From Campylobacter concisus (GTDB lineage Bacteria; Campylobacterota; Campylobacteria; Campylobacterales; Campylobacteraceae), in the NCBI RefSeq assembly GCF_002913745.1, contig NZ_PPCG01000011.1, positions 1 to 36,454 on the forward strand: a stretch of 36,454 nucleotides of DNA. Reading direction: 5' to 3'. The position numbers and the translations under genes were made by a program. Every line of letters begins with the position of its first letter. The first letter of the stretch is position 1. The notes beneath the pieces were generated by a model. That model did not search any database. It was not told where the DNA came from and was given only the letters and a program-made list of their open reading frames with translations. Positions 1 to 9,378 of the stretch are shown piece after piece.

Positions 1-278
1 TTTCTAGTAAGTGCTAATATAGACAAACTAAGCAAAAGTCCAAAAAAACAACTTTTAACTATCATCTTAGTCTCATACCAAAAGTCATATCTCCTTGTAT
101 AAATTCCTTGATAAAAAAACAAAAATATCAAAATCATATAAAATAATATAAAATTCTGATATTTTAATGTCTCTAGCGAGGTTAAATTGTCACAAAGTAC
201 CGTGGATATACCAAAAGAAAAGCACATTATTAAAATATCAACTATTAATAAAATCATTATGCAAAGTTGTTTTTTCAT
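1..278 (-). CDS. Polyprenyl glycosylphosphotransferase (WbaP/WcaJ-like), N-terminal part, cut by window edge
   Basis: An open frame starts at an ATG two bases after the manC stop, with AGGA just upstream, and runs off the window start. About 92 residues are visible. They show two hydrophobic membrane segments (about residues 6-24 and 45-60), then the sequence FFYQGIYTRRYDFWYETK and a third hydrophobic stretch. This resembles the N-terminal membrane domain of WbaP/WcaJ-type enzymes, where a (Y/F)xGIYxxRYDFW region precedes the third membrane segment. That family transfers a hexose-1-phosphate to undecaprenyl phosphate and starts repeat-unit synthesis at the inner membrane. The catalytic C-terminal domain lies outside the window, so the substrate sugar cannot be judged. 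Its place as the last visible gene of a Wzx/Wzy cluster fits an initiating transferase. Confidence 0.75.
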   Translation of the reverse strand, partial: MKKQLCIMILLIVDILIMCFSFGISTVLCDNLTSLETLKYQNFILFYMILIFLFFYQGIYTRRYDFWYETKMIVKSCFFGLLLSLSILALTR

Positions 279-280
279 TA

Positions 281-1645
281 TCAATTCCTATTAAAATCAT
301 CTTCAATTCGAACAATGTCATCTTCGCCAGTATAACTGCCTACTTGAGCTTCTATCAAGACGACTGGAATTTTGCCTTCATTTTCAAGACGATGAATTTC
401 ACCCATTTTAATAAAGGTTGATTCATTCTCACGTAGCAAAAAATTTCGCTCTCCAATAGTTACAGTAGCAGTTCCACTTACGACAATCCAATGCTCATTA
501 CGATGATAGTGTTTTTGCAATGACAATCGTTTGCCTGGTTTAACAACTATGCGCTTAATCTTATAGCCGCTTTCATCCTCAAGTACTGTATAAGTGCCCC
601 AAGGACGATGTGTGGTTACGTGAGTGTGTATTAGATCACTATCCTTAAGTAGTTCTACAACCTGTTTTACCTTTTGACTAGAGCCTTTCTTGCATATAAG
701 CAGAGCATCTTTAGTATCTACAATATTAAGGTCATCTACATCTATAGTGGCTATTGTACGATCAGAATTAATAATTAGATTATTTTTAGAATTTAGAGAT
801 ATATTTTTATCATTTATAGTATTACCATTCGTATCTTTAGGTAGCTCATTATCAAGACTGTCAAAACTTCCCAAATCACTCCAACCCATATCTGCTGACA
901 CGACTTTGGTAAGGCTCGTGCGTTCCATAACCGCATAATCAATACTATCTGCAGGTATTTTTTGCATATATTCCAATTTAATCCTAAATGGGCAATTTGG
1001 ACTAGATTTTTCATATGCTAGAACACATGCGTCATAAATTTCAGGATTTTGCCCCTTTAGCTCATTTAAAAATACCCCGGCCTTAAACATAAACATACCA
1101 CTGTTCCAGTAAAAATTTCCAGCCTCTACATAACTTTGTGCTGTTGCAAGATCGGGTTTTTCATGAAACCTTAGCACATCTTCACCATTTGCTTCGATAT
1201 ATCCATATCCTGTATTTGCATCTTTTGGTTGAATGCCAAATGTCACTAAAAACCCATGTTCTGCGTATTCTTGTGCACGTAGAATACTATTTTTATATAC
1301 AACTTCATCCCTAATAAGATGATCGCTTGGTGTTACAAAAACTATCTCATCATATTCTAAACTTAAACATGCAAGCGCAATCGCAGGAGCAGTGTTTCTG
1401 CCAATTGGCTCAAGTAAAAATTTTACATTACGTGCACTTATAGACTCGAGCTGATCAAGTGCTAAAAAATATTGTTGTTCATTTGAAACAACAAGTGTTT
1501 TTTCACATAAAGAAGAATTTCTTTCGTAACACATCATAAAAAGAGAATGGCTATTAAAAAGATTGGCAAATTGTTTTGGCATAAGTGTACGGCTAATAGG
1601 CCACAATCTCGTTCCACTGCCACCACTTAGGATTATATTAGTCAT
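281..1645 (-). CDS. manC: Mannose-1-phosphate guanylyltransferase / mannose-6-phosphate isomerase
   Basis: Bifunctional type II enzyme making GDP-mannose. The N-terminal nucleotidyltransferase domain begins MTNIILSGGSGTRLWPISR, the usual nucleotide-binding signature (residues 7-18). The C-terminal cupin isomerase domain carries HRPWG and QKHYHRNEHWIVVSGTATV. The frame is open further upstream, but the ATG at 1645 is chosen because the protein then starts directly at the conserved first strand and overlaps the upstream gene by the 8 bases ATGACTAA, the spacing typical of this operon. Length is 454 aa, slightly short for the family (about 460-480). It works with the phosphomannomutase at the other end of the operon: Man-6-P to Man-1-P to GDP-Man. 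GDP-Man probably feeds one or more of the GT4 enzymes next to it. Confidence 0.95.
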   Translation of the reverse strand: MTNIILSGGSGTRLWPISRTLMPKQFANLFNSHSLFMMCYERNSSLCEKTLVVSNEQQYFLALDQLESISARNVKFLLEPIGRNTAPAIALACLSLEYDEIVFVTPSDHLIRDEVVYKNSILRAQEYAEHGFLVTFGIQPKDANTGYGYIEANGEDVLRFHEKPDLATAQSYVEAGNFYWNSGMFMFKAGVFLNELKGQNPEIYDACVLAYEKSSPNCPFRIKLEYMQKIPADSIDYAVMERTSLTKVVSADMGWSDLGSFDSLDNELPKDTNGNTINDKNISLNSKNNLIINSDRTIATIDVDDLNIVDTKDALLICKKGSSQKVKQVVELLKDSDLIHTHVTTHRPWGTYTVLEDESGYKIKRIVVKPGKRLSLQKHYHRNEHWIVVSGTATVTIGERNFLLRENESTFIKMGEIHRLENEGKIPVVLIEAQVGSYTGEDDIVRIEDDFNRN

Positions 1646-2762
1646 TTTGTCTTTCCTTAAATTCTTCATATTTTTTCTCGACGTAGCTTTTGATTTCAGA
1701 CTCAAAGCGTGTTCGTGAAAATTTTAAAGAATTTTTTCTGATCTTTATAGGTTCAAATTTATCATAATTTTGCTCAAATTTAGCTACGGCGGCGAGCAGT
1801 TCCTTTGTGTTTTGCTCCATAAAATACAGTCCACTCTCGCCATCAAGCACCGTCTCGCGAGCGCCGCCGCGTCCGAAGCAAATCACCGGCGTGCCGCATG
1901 CCTGCGCCTCCACCGGCGTAATGCCAAAGTCCTCCTCGGCGGCAAAAACAAACGCCTTTGCCCGCCCCATTAGATCCGCCATCGTTTCATCACTCGCAAA
2001 ACCCAAAAGCTCGACATTTTTACCCGCTTTTGACTTGATTTTTCCCATGTCTGGTCCATCGCCAATTACCAATAGTTTTTTGTCAGTTTGCGAAAATGCT
2101 TCTACTATAAGGTCTATCTTTTTGTATGGCACCATACGCGAAGCAGTAAGATAAAAATCACTTTTGGATTCATGCAATGCAAATTTATCTATATCAACAG
2201 GCGGATAGATGACGTCACTAGGCTTACCGTAGGTTTTTTGGATACGGTGCGCGATGTAGCGGCTGTTTGCGACGTAGTAATCTACGCGGTTTGCGGTGCT
2301 CGCGTCCCAAAGTCGAATTTTATGTAAAAAATACTTCGCAAGCATGCCCTTTAAACCTCGATCTAGCCCGCTTTCGTGTAAGTATTGATGATACAGATCC
2401 CACGCGTAGCGGATCGGCGTGTGCACATAAGCTATGTGGAGTTGATTTGAGTGCGTCAGCACCCCCTTTGCGACGGCATGCGAGCTCGATAGCACAACGT
2501 CATATCCGCTTAGATCAAACTGCTCGATCGCGAGCGGAAATAGCGGCAGATAGTTGCGGTATTTGTCCTTCGCAAAAGGAAGCTTTTGGATAAAGCTCGT
2601 GTGGGTGCGCTTGCCTTTTAAAATTTTGTCTCGGTCGCGCTCGCTTAAAAAGTCGATGAGGCTGTAAATTTCAAAATCATCCCAAACATTCGTGAAACTC
2701 TCGATACATTTCTCTGCGCCCGCATAGGTACTAAACCAGTCATGGATTAGAGCTTTTTTCAT
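1638..2762 (-). CDS. GT4 glycosyltransferase, probable mannosyltransferase (WbaZ-like)
   Basis: A 374-aa GT-B fold glycosyltransferase. The N-terminal acceptor domain begins MKKALIHDWFSTYAGAEK and includes YVHTPIRYAWDLY. The C-terminal donor domain has the GT4 pattern EEDFGITPVEAQACGTPVI, with the two glutamates of the EX7E motif. The combination 'HDW...GAEK' and 'HTPIRYAWD' resembles the mannosyltransferases WbaZ/MtfC that use GDP-mannose; this is family knowledge, and the linkage cannot be read from sequence. Its start overlaps the upstream stop as TAATG and its end overlaps manC by 8 bases. Parts of the gene (about 1780-2000 and 2390-2760) are clearly GC-richer than the polymerase and acyltransferase genes upstream, suggesting a different origin. 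Confidence 0.88.
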   Translation of the reverse strand: MKKALIHDWFSTYAGAEKCIESFTNVWDDFEIYSLIDFLSERDRDKILKGKRTHTSFIQKLPFAKDKYRNYLPLFPLAIEQFDLSGYDVVLSSSHAVAKGVLTHSNQLHIAYVHTPIRYAWDLYHQYLHESGLDRGLKGMLAKYFLHKIRLWDASTANRVDYYVANSRYIAHRIQKTYGKPSDVIYPPVDIDKFALHESKSDFYLTASRMVPYKKIDLIVEAFSQTDKKLLVIGDGPDMGKIKSKAGKNVELLGFASDETMADLMGRAKAFVFAAEEDFGITPVEAQACGTPVICFGRGGARETVLDGESGLYFMEQNTKELLAAVAKFEQNYDKFEPIKIRKNSLKFSRTRFESEIKSYVEKKYEEFKERQND

Positions 2763-3841
2763 TACAAACTCTCCATTGTTTTAATTATCTGTTTTGCCGA
2801 GCGCTCCCAACTAAATCTTTTTATATTTTCAAAACCTTTAGTGCGAAGCTCATTTTGTAAAATTTCGTCGTTTAAAACTATTTGAATCTTATCTCTCATT
2901 TCTTCCACGTTGCATGGATCAAAATATATAACGCTATCGCCACAAACTTCGGGCATACTAGCCACATTCGAACATACCACTGGACAACCACATGCCTGCG
3001 CTTCAAGCGGCGGAATCCCAAACCCCTCGTATAAAGACGGAAAGACAAATAATTTTGCTAGATTATAAATAGCTGCAATGTCGGTATCCTTAACATAACC
3101 TGTAAAAAATATACGTTCTCCAAGATTATTTTTCTCGATAATCTCAAAAATATCGCTATCGCTAGTTATAAAGCCATCTTTTTTTCCCACTATCACCAAA
3201 TTTAACTCCGTCTTATCCAGTGCAAACAATAAATTTTTTAAATTTTTGTGAGGCTTCACGTTTCCTACGAATAAAATAAAATTTTCCGGAAGTTTATATT
3301 CTCTTGCCACTGCCTCCAAAACGGCGCTATCGTAGCGGTTATTAAAACGCCTCTCGTCTATAGCATTTGGTACAATAAAAATATTTTTATCCGTTTTCGT
3401 ATATTTTAATATCTCACTTCTTGAAAATTCAGAAACACTAAAGACAATGTCGCTTCTACTTAAAGCTTGATTAAAAATCATCTTGGCATACATCTTTTGC
3501 ATAAAATTTAAGGTGTCGTAAAAGGCTAAATGAAACGCATCATGGATGGTAACCGCTCTAAATTTCGCCCTTACGGGCAAGATAGGGATATTATAATGAG
3601 GAGACCAAAAAATATCGCATTTAGGAATCTTTAAAGGCAACTCAAGCTGCTCCTTTATAGAATAAATTTTGGATTTACATTTTATAACCTTAACACTTTT
3701 GCTCCACTCATAACCCCCTATTTCATCTCTGTTGCCAAGTAGAACAATTTCAAATTTTTCCACTAAAAAAGGCAACAACGATTTAATATACGTACCTATA
3801 CCAGATGCTTTATGCATACGAAAATCAATTACTAATAACAA
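2762..3841 (-). CDS. GT4 glycosyltransferase
   Basis: A 359-aa glycosyltransferase of family GT4. The N-terminal domain starts MLLVIDFRMHKASGIGTYIK, with the glycine-rich loop seen in GT4 acceptor domains. The C-terminal Rossmann domain holds PENFILFVGNVKPHKNLKNLL, a common donor-binding entry in mannosyl- and rhamnosyltransferases, and SLYEGFGIPPLEAQACGCPVV with the EX7E glutamates. It is cytosolic or peripheral at the inner membrane and adds a sugar to the lipid-linked repeat unit. It overlaps the Wzy-like gene by 17 bases and the next GT4 by one. Donor and linkage cannot be assigned; GDP-mannose is plausible given manC nearby. Confidence 0.88.
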   Translation of the reverse strand: MLLVIDFRMHKASGIGTYIKSLLPFLVEKFEIVLLGNRDEIGGYEWSKSVKVIKCKSKIYSIKEQLELPLKIPKCDIFWSPHYNIPILPVRAKFRAVTIHDAFHLAFYDTLNFMQKMYAKMIFNQALSRSDIVFSVSEFSRSEILKYTKTDKNIFIVPNAIDERRFNNRYDSAVLEAVAREYKLPENFILFVGNVKPHKNLKNLLFALDKTELNLVIVGKKDGFITSDSDIFEIIEKNNLGERIFFTGYVKDTDIAAIYNLAKLFVFPSLYEGFGIPPLEAQACGCPVVCSNVASMPEVCGDSVIYFDPCNVEEMRDKIQIVLNDEILQNELRTKGFENIKRFSWERSAKQIIKTMESL

Positions 3842-5138
3842 TTTTATCCTTTAATAAAAGGTTTAAAATATAAAAAAACATAAAACAAATAAAAAATAAA
3901 AATATCATATTAATAGAAAATAACTGATAATATCCTCCCATATTCCATATATTGTTTAAATAGCTTACGAGCAACAGACATGCCCCAAGATAAGAAACAT
4001 TGCCACAACTAATAAATTTTTTAAATAAAAAGTTTATTAGTTGTATATAAATAAAAATTAATATCAATAAGAACAATATGCCAACTATTCCAAAAGTAAA
4101 AACGGCTTCACCCAAAGTGGTTGTAGCCAAATTCCAACTGGTCGCAAACCATTCACTTGTGTAATACAAAGTAATCTCATGTTCAAACGGTATATAATCC
4201 AAATAATCATCAAAAAAAATTTGTAACACAGAAGAATAAAAGGCTTGTTTTAAAAATGAGAAATTATAAAAATAAGGCAATTTATCGTTTACAAAATCAG
4301 TCCAAATCAAATAAAAATTAGATCCTTGCGCTACAAATAGTCTAAACATAAGTTTCCAAAAAATCTCAGATATATCATATTTTCCTTCAAAGTGCAAAAA
4401 CATAAATATCATGAAATACACTATTGTAAAACAGGACAATACAGTAACAATAAATTTTACTTTTTCAATACCATAATACATTACCGTAGTAACTACAGGA
4501 TAAAAAAGAACCATAAACATAGCTGACCTATGAGCCATTAATATTGGATATATCATTAATTGGATTAAAATAAAACATATAATCAAAAACGATTTTTTAT
4601 TAACTAAAGCAAGTAAAATAAAAATAGATGAAAATATTGGAAAAAAAACAGTCATTATTATATTAAATAAATTACCATATTCTTTTACCTTAACTCTTGC
4701 CATATCTGTGGCACCTTCAAGCAATGGAATGTTGCCTTGAGTATAAATGTAAAAATACGCAAACAAAAAAGGAACAAACAGAAAAAGCACATATATAATA
4801 ACAAAATTTATATTACGTACATGCAACTTATTAACTAAATCCATGCGTTGGCATATTGGTATCTTAAAATTATTAATAGTTTTTAAGAATATTAAATTTA
4901 TAAATATTGTAAATAGTATATAGATAGCACTGGCACCATTTAAACATTCATTATCATATATATTTTTAAGATGATCCAATTCCATTATTCCAAAAAATTC
5001 AGCAAATACAATACCAATAATATGAGTAAAAAATAAAAAGTTAAAATAAATATAAGCAAAAGAAAATCTATTCTTAAAAGATAAATATAAAAAGATAAAA
5101 AACAAAAAACAAACTAGTACTGAGTAACAAAATATCAC
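3825..5138 (-). CDS. Wzy-like oligosaccharide repeat-unit polymerase
   Basis: A 437-aa integral membrane protein with roughly 11-12 hydrophobic segments along its whole length and a larger loop in the second half (about residues 255-330) rich in aromatic residues. Wzy polymerases have no strong sequence signature; they are recognised by this topology, length (400-450 aa) and position in a cluster with Wzx and an initiating transferase. The role would be to link undecaprenyl-bound repeat units in the periplasm. The gene is strikingly AT-rich, normal for wzy genes and a sign of horizontal exchange. It overlaps its neighbours by 4 and 17 bases. An O-antigen ligase (WaaL-like) is an alternative with similar topology, but the polymerase is likelier here. 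Confidence 0.75.
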   Translation of the reverse strand: MIFCYSVLVCFLFFIFLYLSFKNRFSFAYIYFNFLFFTHIIGIVFAEFFGIMELDHLKNIYDNECLNGASAIYILFTIFINLIFLKTINNFKIPICQRMDLVNKLHVRNINFVIIYVLFLFVPFLFAYFYIYTQGNIPLLEGATDMARVKVKEYGNLFNIIMTVFFPIFSSIFILLALVNKKSFLIICFILIQLMIYPILMAHRSAMFMVLFYPVVTTVMYYGIEKVKFIVTVLSCFTIVYFMIFMFLHFEGKYDISEIFWKLMFRLFVAQGSNFYLIWTDFVNDKLPYFYNFSFLKQAFYSSVLQIFFDDYLDYIPFEHEITLYYTSEWFATSWNLATTTLGEAVFTFGIVGILFLLILIFIYIQLINFLFKKFISCGNVSYLGACLLLVSYLNNIWNMGGYYQLFSINMIFLFFICFMFFYILNLLLKDKIVISN

Positions 5139-6256
5139 AATATTCCTCCTAGTTTATCATTCCAATCATTATGCTTTGCAAATTCTATAACTTCATTAAA
5201 ATCATTACGCTTTTCTAAAGCATATAATATTTTATTTTTAAACTCAATGTGATTAGATGCCAGCAAAGCAGGGTTATCAAGCTGTTCCAATTCTCGCCAC
5301 TTAGTCGCTACTGTATAAAGTCCAGTAGCAGAATACTCATATAGTTTTAGTGGACTTATAGAATGAACTAAATCCATATCTAACCTAAACGGGATTATGC
5401 CGACGTCTGAAAATTGCAAAAAAGAGGCAACCAAACTATTGTCAACCTTGCCGTAAAACGTAATATTTTCTCTAGATTGTATTTGATCAAAATTGTCGGG
5501 TTTGAATTTTACAGCTCCAATTATTAAAAAATGCACATCTTTTAGCTCTTGGGCGACATAATCTAGTAGGTCGAAGTCAAACCAGCTTTCTATAGCGCCC
5601 ACATAAACAGCAACCGGTTTTGTAATTGTGTAAAAAAAATCCGGTTTATCGTATTTTTTTTGAAATTTATTAAAATCAACTCCGTTTGGCAGATAGAGGC
5701 AATTTTTATTAAATTTTTCTATATAGTTTTTAAGGTTTGATGATGTATATATCACTTTATCTGCTCTTTTTATTAGATACTCCTCTGCCTTGATAGCTGC
5801 TGCCCCTACGCCAAAACCTTCAAGCCTATCGGTAACCCTAACAATCAACTTCTTATATTTTATAATGTTTATTAAAGGTAGAAATACGAAATTATCTATC
5901 ACCAAAGTATCTACGTTTAAGAAATCATAATTTTTAAGCATATTTTTAAAATTTGGTAAGGTAAAAATATGCCATATTTTTATAATCCAATAAAATTGGG
6001 ATGGCAGCTTTTTAAATGGCGGAATAAGCGCAAACGGAGTGTATATAAAATACTTTTCAAAAATTTTATGCACACCTTTTTTTGATTGAGCGAATCTGAT
6101 GGCTTCGTTATTTTTATCATGAAACGGCGAAACGGGCGGCGCGATAAATAAAACTTTGTTTCCCTCCTTAGCTAGCAATTCGCTGTAATAATTGCAACCG
6201 ACTTTAAACGGCGAACCGTAATACGAATTTCCGCACCATAGTATTTTTTTAGACAT
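5135..6256 (-). CDS. GT-B glycosyltransferase (GumK/TuaH-like)
   Basis: A 373-aa protein starting MSKKILWCGNSYYGSPFKVG, followed by a GT-B two-domain pattern. The donor-domain region contains VAVYVGAIESWFDFDLLDYV and, further on, DVGIIPFRLDMDLVHSISPLKLYEYSAT, where the glutamate in KLYEYSATG aligns with the donor-binding Glu of GT-B enzymes. This arrangement (PLKLYEY.A.G.PVV-like, with the 'WFD' segment) recalls GumK and TuaH-type transferases, some of which use UDP-glucuronate. That makes UDP-ManNAcA from the wecB/wecC pair a possible donor, but this is inference. It overlaps the polymerase by 4 bases and the upstream acyltransferase by 8. Confidence 0.8.
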   Translation of the reverse strand: MSKKILWCGNSYYGSPFKVGCNYYSELLAKEGNKVLFIAPPVSPFHDKNNEAIRFAQSKKGVHKIFEKYFIYTPFALIPPFKKLPSQFYWIIKIWHIFTLPNFKNMLKNYDFLNVDTLVIDNFVFLPLINIIKYKKLIVRVTDRLEGFGVGAAAIKAEEYLIKRADKVIYTSSNLKNYIEKFNKNCLYLPNGVDFNKFQKKYDKPDFFYTITKPVAVYVGAIESWFDFDLLDYVAQELKDVHFLIIGAVKFKPDNFDQIQSRENITFYGKVDNSLVASFLQFSDVGIIPFRLDMDLVHSISPLKLYEYSATGLYTVATKWRELEQLDNPALLASNHIEFKNKILYALEKRNDFNEVIEFAKHNDWNDKLGGIL

Positions 6257-7283
6257 TTTTCATCCTGCTGCGATATAAGCTTCTATTTTTTAAGTTTAAA
6301 CACGGTTTCTCTACAAAAAACCAGCTGATTATAGCGCAGCATATAGACAAAATAGCGACATATATTACATAAATGCTGCCCCCCCTACCCATTTGTACAA
6401 AAATATTTACAAAAAACATATGGTATATGTAAGTACCATATGTAAAATCATTTCCTCGCAAAAATTTATCGAGACCTTCGAAACTGAAAGCAAAAGAAAA
6501 AACCAGAAATGAGAATATAAAATAATTTACAAATATATCTAAAAAAATATTATTAAAAGAATGGAAGCAAATTCTACCGATAACATAAGTAGCAAAATAT
6601 ATAAAAAATTTATCCTTTAAATACTTATGAAAGAAATCAAAATATATATAAAAATAGAAGCCAATTAAAAATACAAACAGGTATGGCGCCAAAGATACAT
6701 TAATAAGTTTATTAATAAACAAATTTCTATCACTACTAGAATTATATATAAAAAATATTATTGAGATCAAAAAAATGCAAGGCAATATTTTCTTAGTCTT
6801 TTTATTTATAAGAAAAATGATGGGTAAGACAGCATAAAATACTAGCTCAATCGAGATCGTCCAAAGCGGCGCATTTATCTCACCTGTACCAAAAGCCTTA
6901 CTGGCTTCAAGATTATAAAATTGCAAAAAGCTGATTTGAGTAAGAAGCCATTTAAAAAAATCAAAGTCAAAATTTAAATCTATAAAAATATATAAAATTA
7001 CTATACCGATAAAAATATTAATATAAAGCCCTGGATAAATTCTTAAAATTCTATTTTTAATATAAGTTCTTAAATCTTGATTTCTTGCATAAGACATACT
7101 TATTAAAAAGCCACTAATTAGAAAAAATACGGTTACACCGCTAAAATTTAGTATACTAGTTATATACCAAGAAAAATCGCTTTTATCTGCCAAATAACCA
7201 TTTGCATGAACAAACATAACTTGGAGCGCAGCTATCAATCTTAATAAATTAAAATTATTGTTTACTATAATATTATTATTCAT
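6249..7283 (-). CDS. Acyltransferase-3 family sugar O-acetyltransferase
   Basis: A 344-aa polytopic membrane protein of the acyltransferase-3 family (OafA/WecH type). The N-terminus NNNFNLLRLIAALQVMFVHANGYL contains the conserved Arg and the membrane-embedded catalytic His (in FVHANG). It is followed by VTVFFLISGFLISMSYARN and RILRIYPGLYINI, both standard family blocks. About ten membrane segments follow. It would O-acetylate the glycan at the inner membrane. A run of seven G on the coding strand (plus-strand C run 6369-6375) lies near the 3' end within MGRGGS and is in frame here; a change of one base would alter the last roughly 40 residues. It overlaps the heparinase-family gene by 8 bases. 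Confidence 0.9.
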   Translation of the reverse strand: MNNNIIVNNNFNLLRLIAALQVMFVHANGYLADKSDFSWYITSILNFSGVTVFFLISGFLISMSYARNQDLRTYIKNRILRIYPGLYINIFIGIVILYIFIDLNFDFDFFKWLLTQISFLQFYNLEASKAFGTGEINAPLWTISIELVFYAVLPIIFLINKKTKKILPCIFLISIIFFIYNSSSDRNLFINKLINVSLAPYLFVFLIGFYFYIYFDFFHKYLKDKFFIYFATYVIGRICFHSFNNIFLDIFVNYFIFSFLVFSFAFSFEGLDKFLRGNDFTYGTYIYHMFFVNIFVQMGRGGSIYVIYVAILSICCAIISWFFVEKPCLNLKNRSLYRSRMKNV

Positions 7284-9378
7284 TTAATGAACCAACTCTC
7301 GATAACTTTCCATATCCATTTGAATATAACTCAAAATTAGTATAACAAAAATCCTTATTCGCCATATCCAATATTATTAATTTATTCTCTTTTATTTCAA
7401 ATTTCCTAACAATTTTTGCATTTTTATACTCTGCTGCCAATATTATAAAATTTTCTCTAAAGTCTACCACAAAACATTGACATTCCATAAACATTCCAAA
7501 TAATCCAATCGCACCATCAGCCCAATCATTTTGCTCCAAATCGTTAATATTTGGCACATTATGTGCTTTAATACTTCTAAATTCGTTTCTTATACTAGGA
7601 ATCGGTGTATAGAGGTAAGTACCTGGATCTCTCGCTATATCATGACCATCTATCCAAAGCTCATAACCTAGCTTATCGTTATGTGTATGTCCGCCGTGAT
7701 TACTTTGCCCCAGTGGCGTAGCACAGACAGCTAGGTAAAATTTATCTGACTTGTAAATAAAAATTCCACTATCTGGATAAAAGATACTTTTAATATCTTG
7801 CGATTTTGAAATACCAAATTCCATACTTTTTTGATATGGTAATTCACTAAGTTCTACAGCCGAAGTGATAGGCTTTTTATATGTCTTATTACTTGCTTTT
7901 AATATATTACCTGCAAGAGCTTTTATAAAACTTTTTTCAAAGTACATGTCATTTTTAAACAACTCATCTTCAAAAAACCCACTCATACAACCAACTAGCG
8001 TAGAGTGATTTAAGATATTTTCATCCCAAAATAGTTCATCCTCGCATTTATAGTCTTTTAAATTTATATATTTTAACATAGCCTGTTTGCCACTCAACAA
8101 CTCACCATTTGGACTAAATTTAAAAAACCTGCCACTATCATTATCACCAAACTGTGGCACTTCTTTGTTTGGTTTTGTAATATCAACAGTAAATCTACCA
8201 ATTTTATACAATCTATCAATAAACCATTGTGGAAGCACTACTTGTCCGTTTATAATTTTAAATTCTTGCTTGTTTGGCAGCAGGAGTTTTGGCTTTTTAT
8301 ACCAAAACTTCTCGTCGTAACTTTTTAAAGATAAAACCTTTTTATTTTTAAAGCCCATTATCAAAGCTACACTATACACCATTAGCTCACCACTAAGGCG
8401 ATGATAACTCGTAGAACTTTCGAAATTTCCACCGTCTTCGTAAAATTCCTTTTTCATTTCACCAACAATCTCTTGCACAGCAAATGCCAACCACATATCC
8501 ACTTCGCTAATACTATCTAGATAGGCACATGCAAATAGTAAGCCTGCAATATCACTTAGATAGTGATTTGATGTTAAAATAGGTGAATATTCTAGGTTAT
8601 TTACAATATGAAGTGCATGCTCATAGACACTATTTGAAAAAGTCTGCTTAAACTTTTGATCTAAAATTCCTCCACCGTCCATCTGGCAAAATATATCATA
8701 AGCCACCAGCATATTAGCAACCCTGATACCTACGTCCATCGTACAAGTCCAATTCACACCCATTCTAGGAGGATTGTTACGGATAAAATCTAAAATTTGA
8801 TTTTTAAATTCCTTTAAATTTTGCTCTTTTAAATTTGAATCCATCATTGTAAAAATAGCAAGCTGTGGCAGATGCTGCAACCTAGCAAGCTCCCATGGAA
8901 CCTTTATATCGCTACCAAGCTTATGGGCTATGCGCTGGTCCTTATACCATTTCTTCTCATTCCATCTAAAGCCACTTTTAAAGTCCTTCTGCCAATCAAT
9001 CGGCTCGTAGCCTTCAGACACACTCGCGGGTGTTGCAACATTCATATAGTATTTGTAGCCCTCAAGCCCGAGCGCCGCACTATCATAGCTATTTTTCACC
9101 CAGCCACTACCAAGCAGATCAAATTTATGCTCGATGTACATTTTGGATAGATATTTTGCAACATTTGGATCAATATTTGACAAGTTAAGCTCTTTTATAT
9201 TTATATAGCTAGTTTTTATAATCGGAACATTAAAATCTACACTAGTATTCCCTATTAAATCGCGTGCCTTTAGGAGTTTATTCTTTGCGATATTAGAAAT
9301 TTTATTAATTGTTTTTGTAGCCAGTTCATCAAATGGCATTGATTTGGCTTTTTTGAGATAATAGTAAATTTTACTCAT
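7276..9378 (-). CDS. Heparinase II/III family protein
   Basis: A 700-aa protein. The first half is an alpha-helical toroid-like domain with FRWNEKKWYKDQRIAHKLG, GVNWTCTMDVGIRVANML and ILTSNHYLSDIAGLLFA. The second half is a beta-rich domain with SNHGGHTHNDKLGYELWIDG and DPGTYLYTPIPSIRNEFRSI (about residues 560-600), the hallmark of the heparinase II/III-like C-terminal domain. Such proteins occur as single genes inside exopolysaccharide and O-antigen clusters, and are thought to act as lyases or modifying enzymes on uronic-acid polymers. A polymer with ManNAcA from wecB/wecC would supply a uronate. No clear signal peptide is visible at the N-terminus (MSKIYYYLKKAKSMPFDELA), so its compartment is uncertain. 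Confidence 0.85.
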   Translation of the reverse strand: MSKIYYYLKKAKSMPFDELATKTINKISNIAKNKLLKARDLIGNTSVDFNVPIIKTSYINIKELNLSNIDPNVAKYLSKMYIEHKFDLLGSGWVKNSYDSAALGLEGYKYYMNVATPASVSEGYEPIDWQKDFKSGFRWNEKKWYKDQRIAHKLGSDIKVPWELARLQHLPQLAIFTMMDSNLKEQNLKEFKNQILDFIRNNPPRMGVNWTCTMDVGIRVANMLVAYDIFCQMDGGGILDQKFKQTFSNSVYEHALHIVNNLEYSPILTSNHYLSDIAGLLFACAYLDSISEVDMWLAFAVQEIVGEMKKEFYEDGGNFESSTSYHRLSGELMVYSVALIMGFKNKKVLSLKSYDEKFWYKKPKLLLPNKQEFKIINGQVVLPQWFIDRLYKIGRFTVDITKPNKEVPQFGDNDSGRFFKFSPNGELLSGKQAMLKYINLKDYKCEDELFWDENILNHSTLVGCMSGFFEDELFKNDMYFEKSFIKALAGNILKASNKTYKKPITSAVELSELPYQKSMEFGISKSQDIKSIFYPDSGIFIYKSDKFYLAVCATPLGQSNHGGHTHNDKLGYELWIDGHDIARDPGTYLYTPIPSIRNEFRSIKAHNVPNINDLEQNDWADGAIGLFGMFMECQCFVVDFRENFIILAAEYKNAKIVRKFEIKENKLIILDMANKDFCYTNFELYSNGYGKLSRVGSLNE

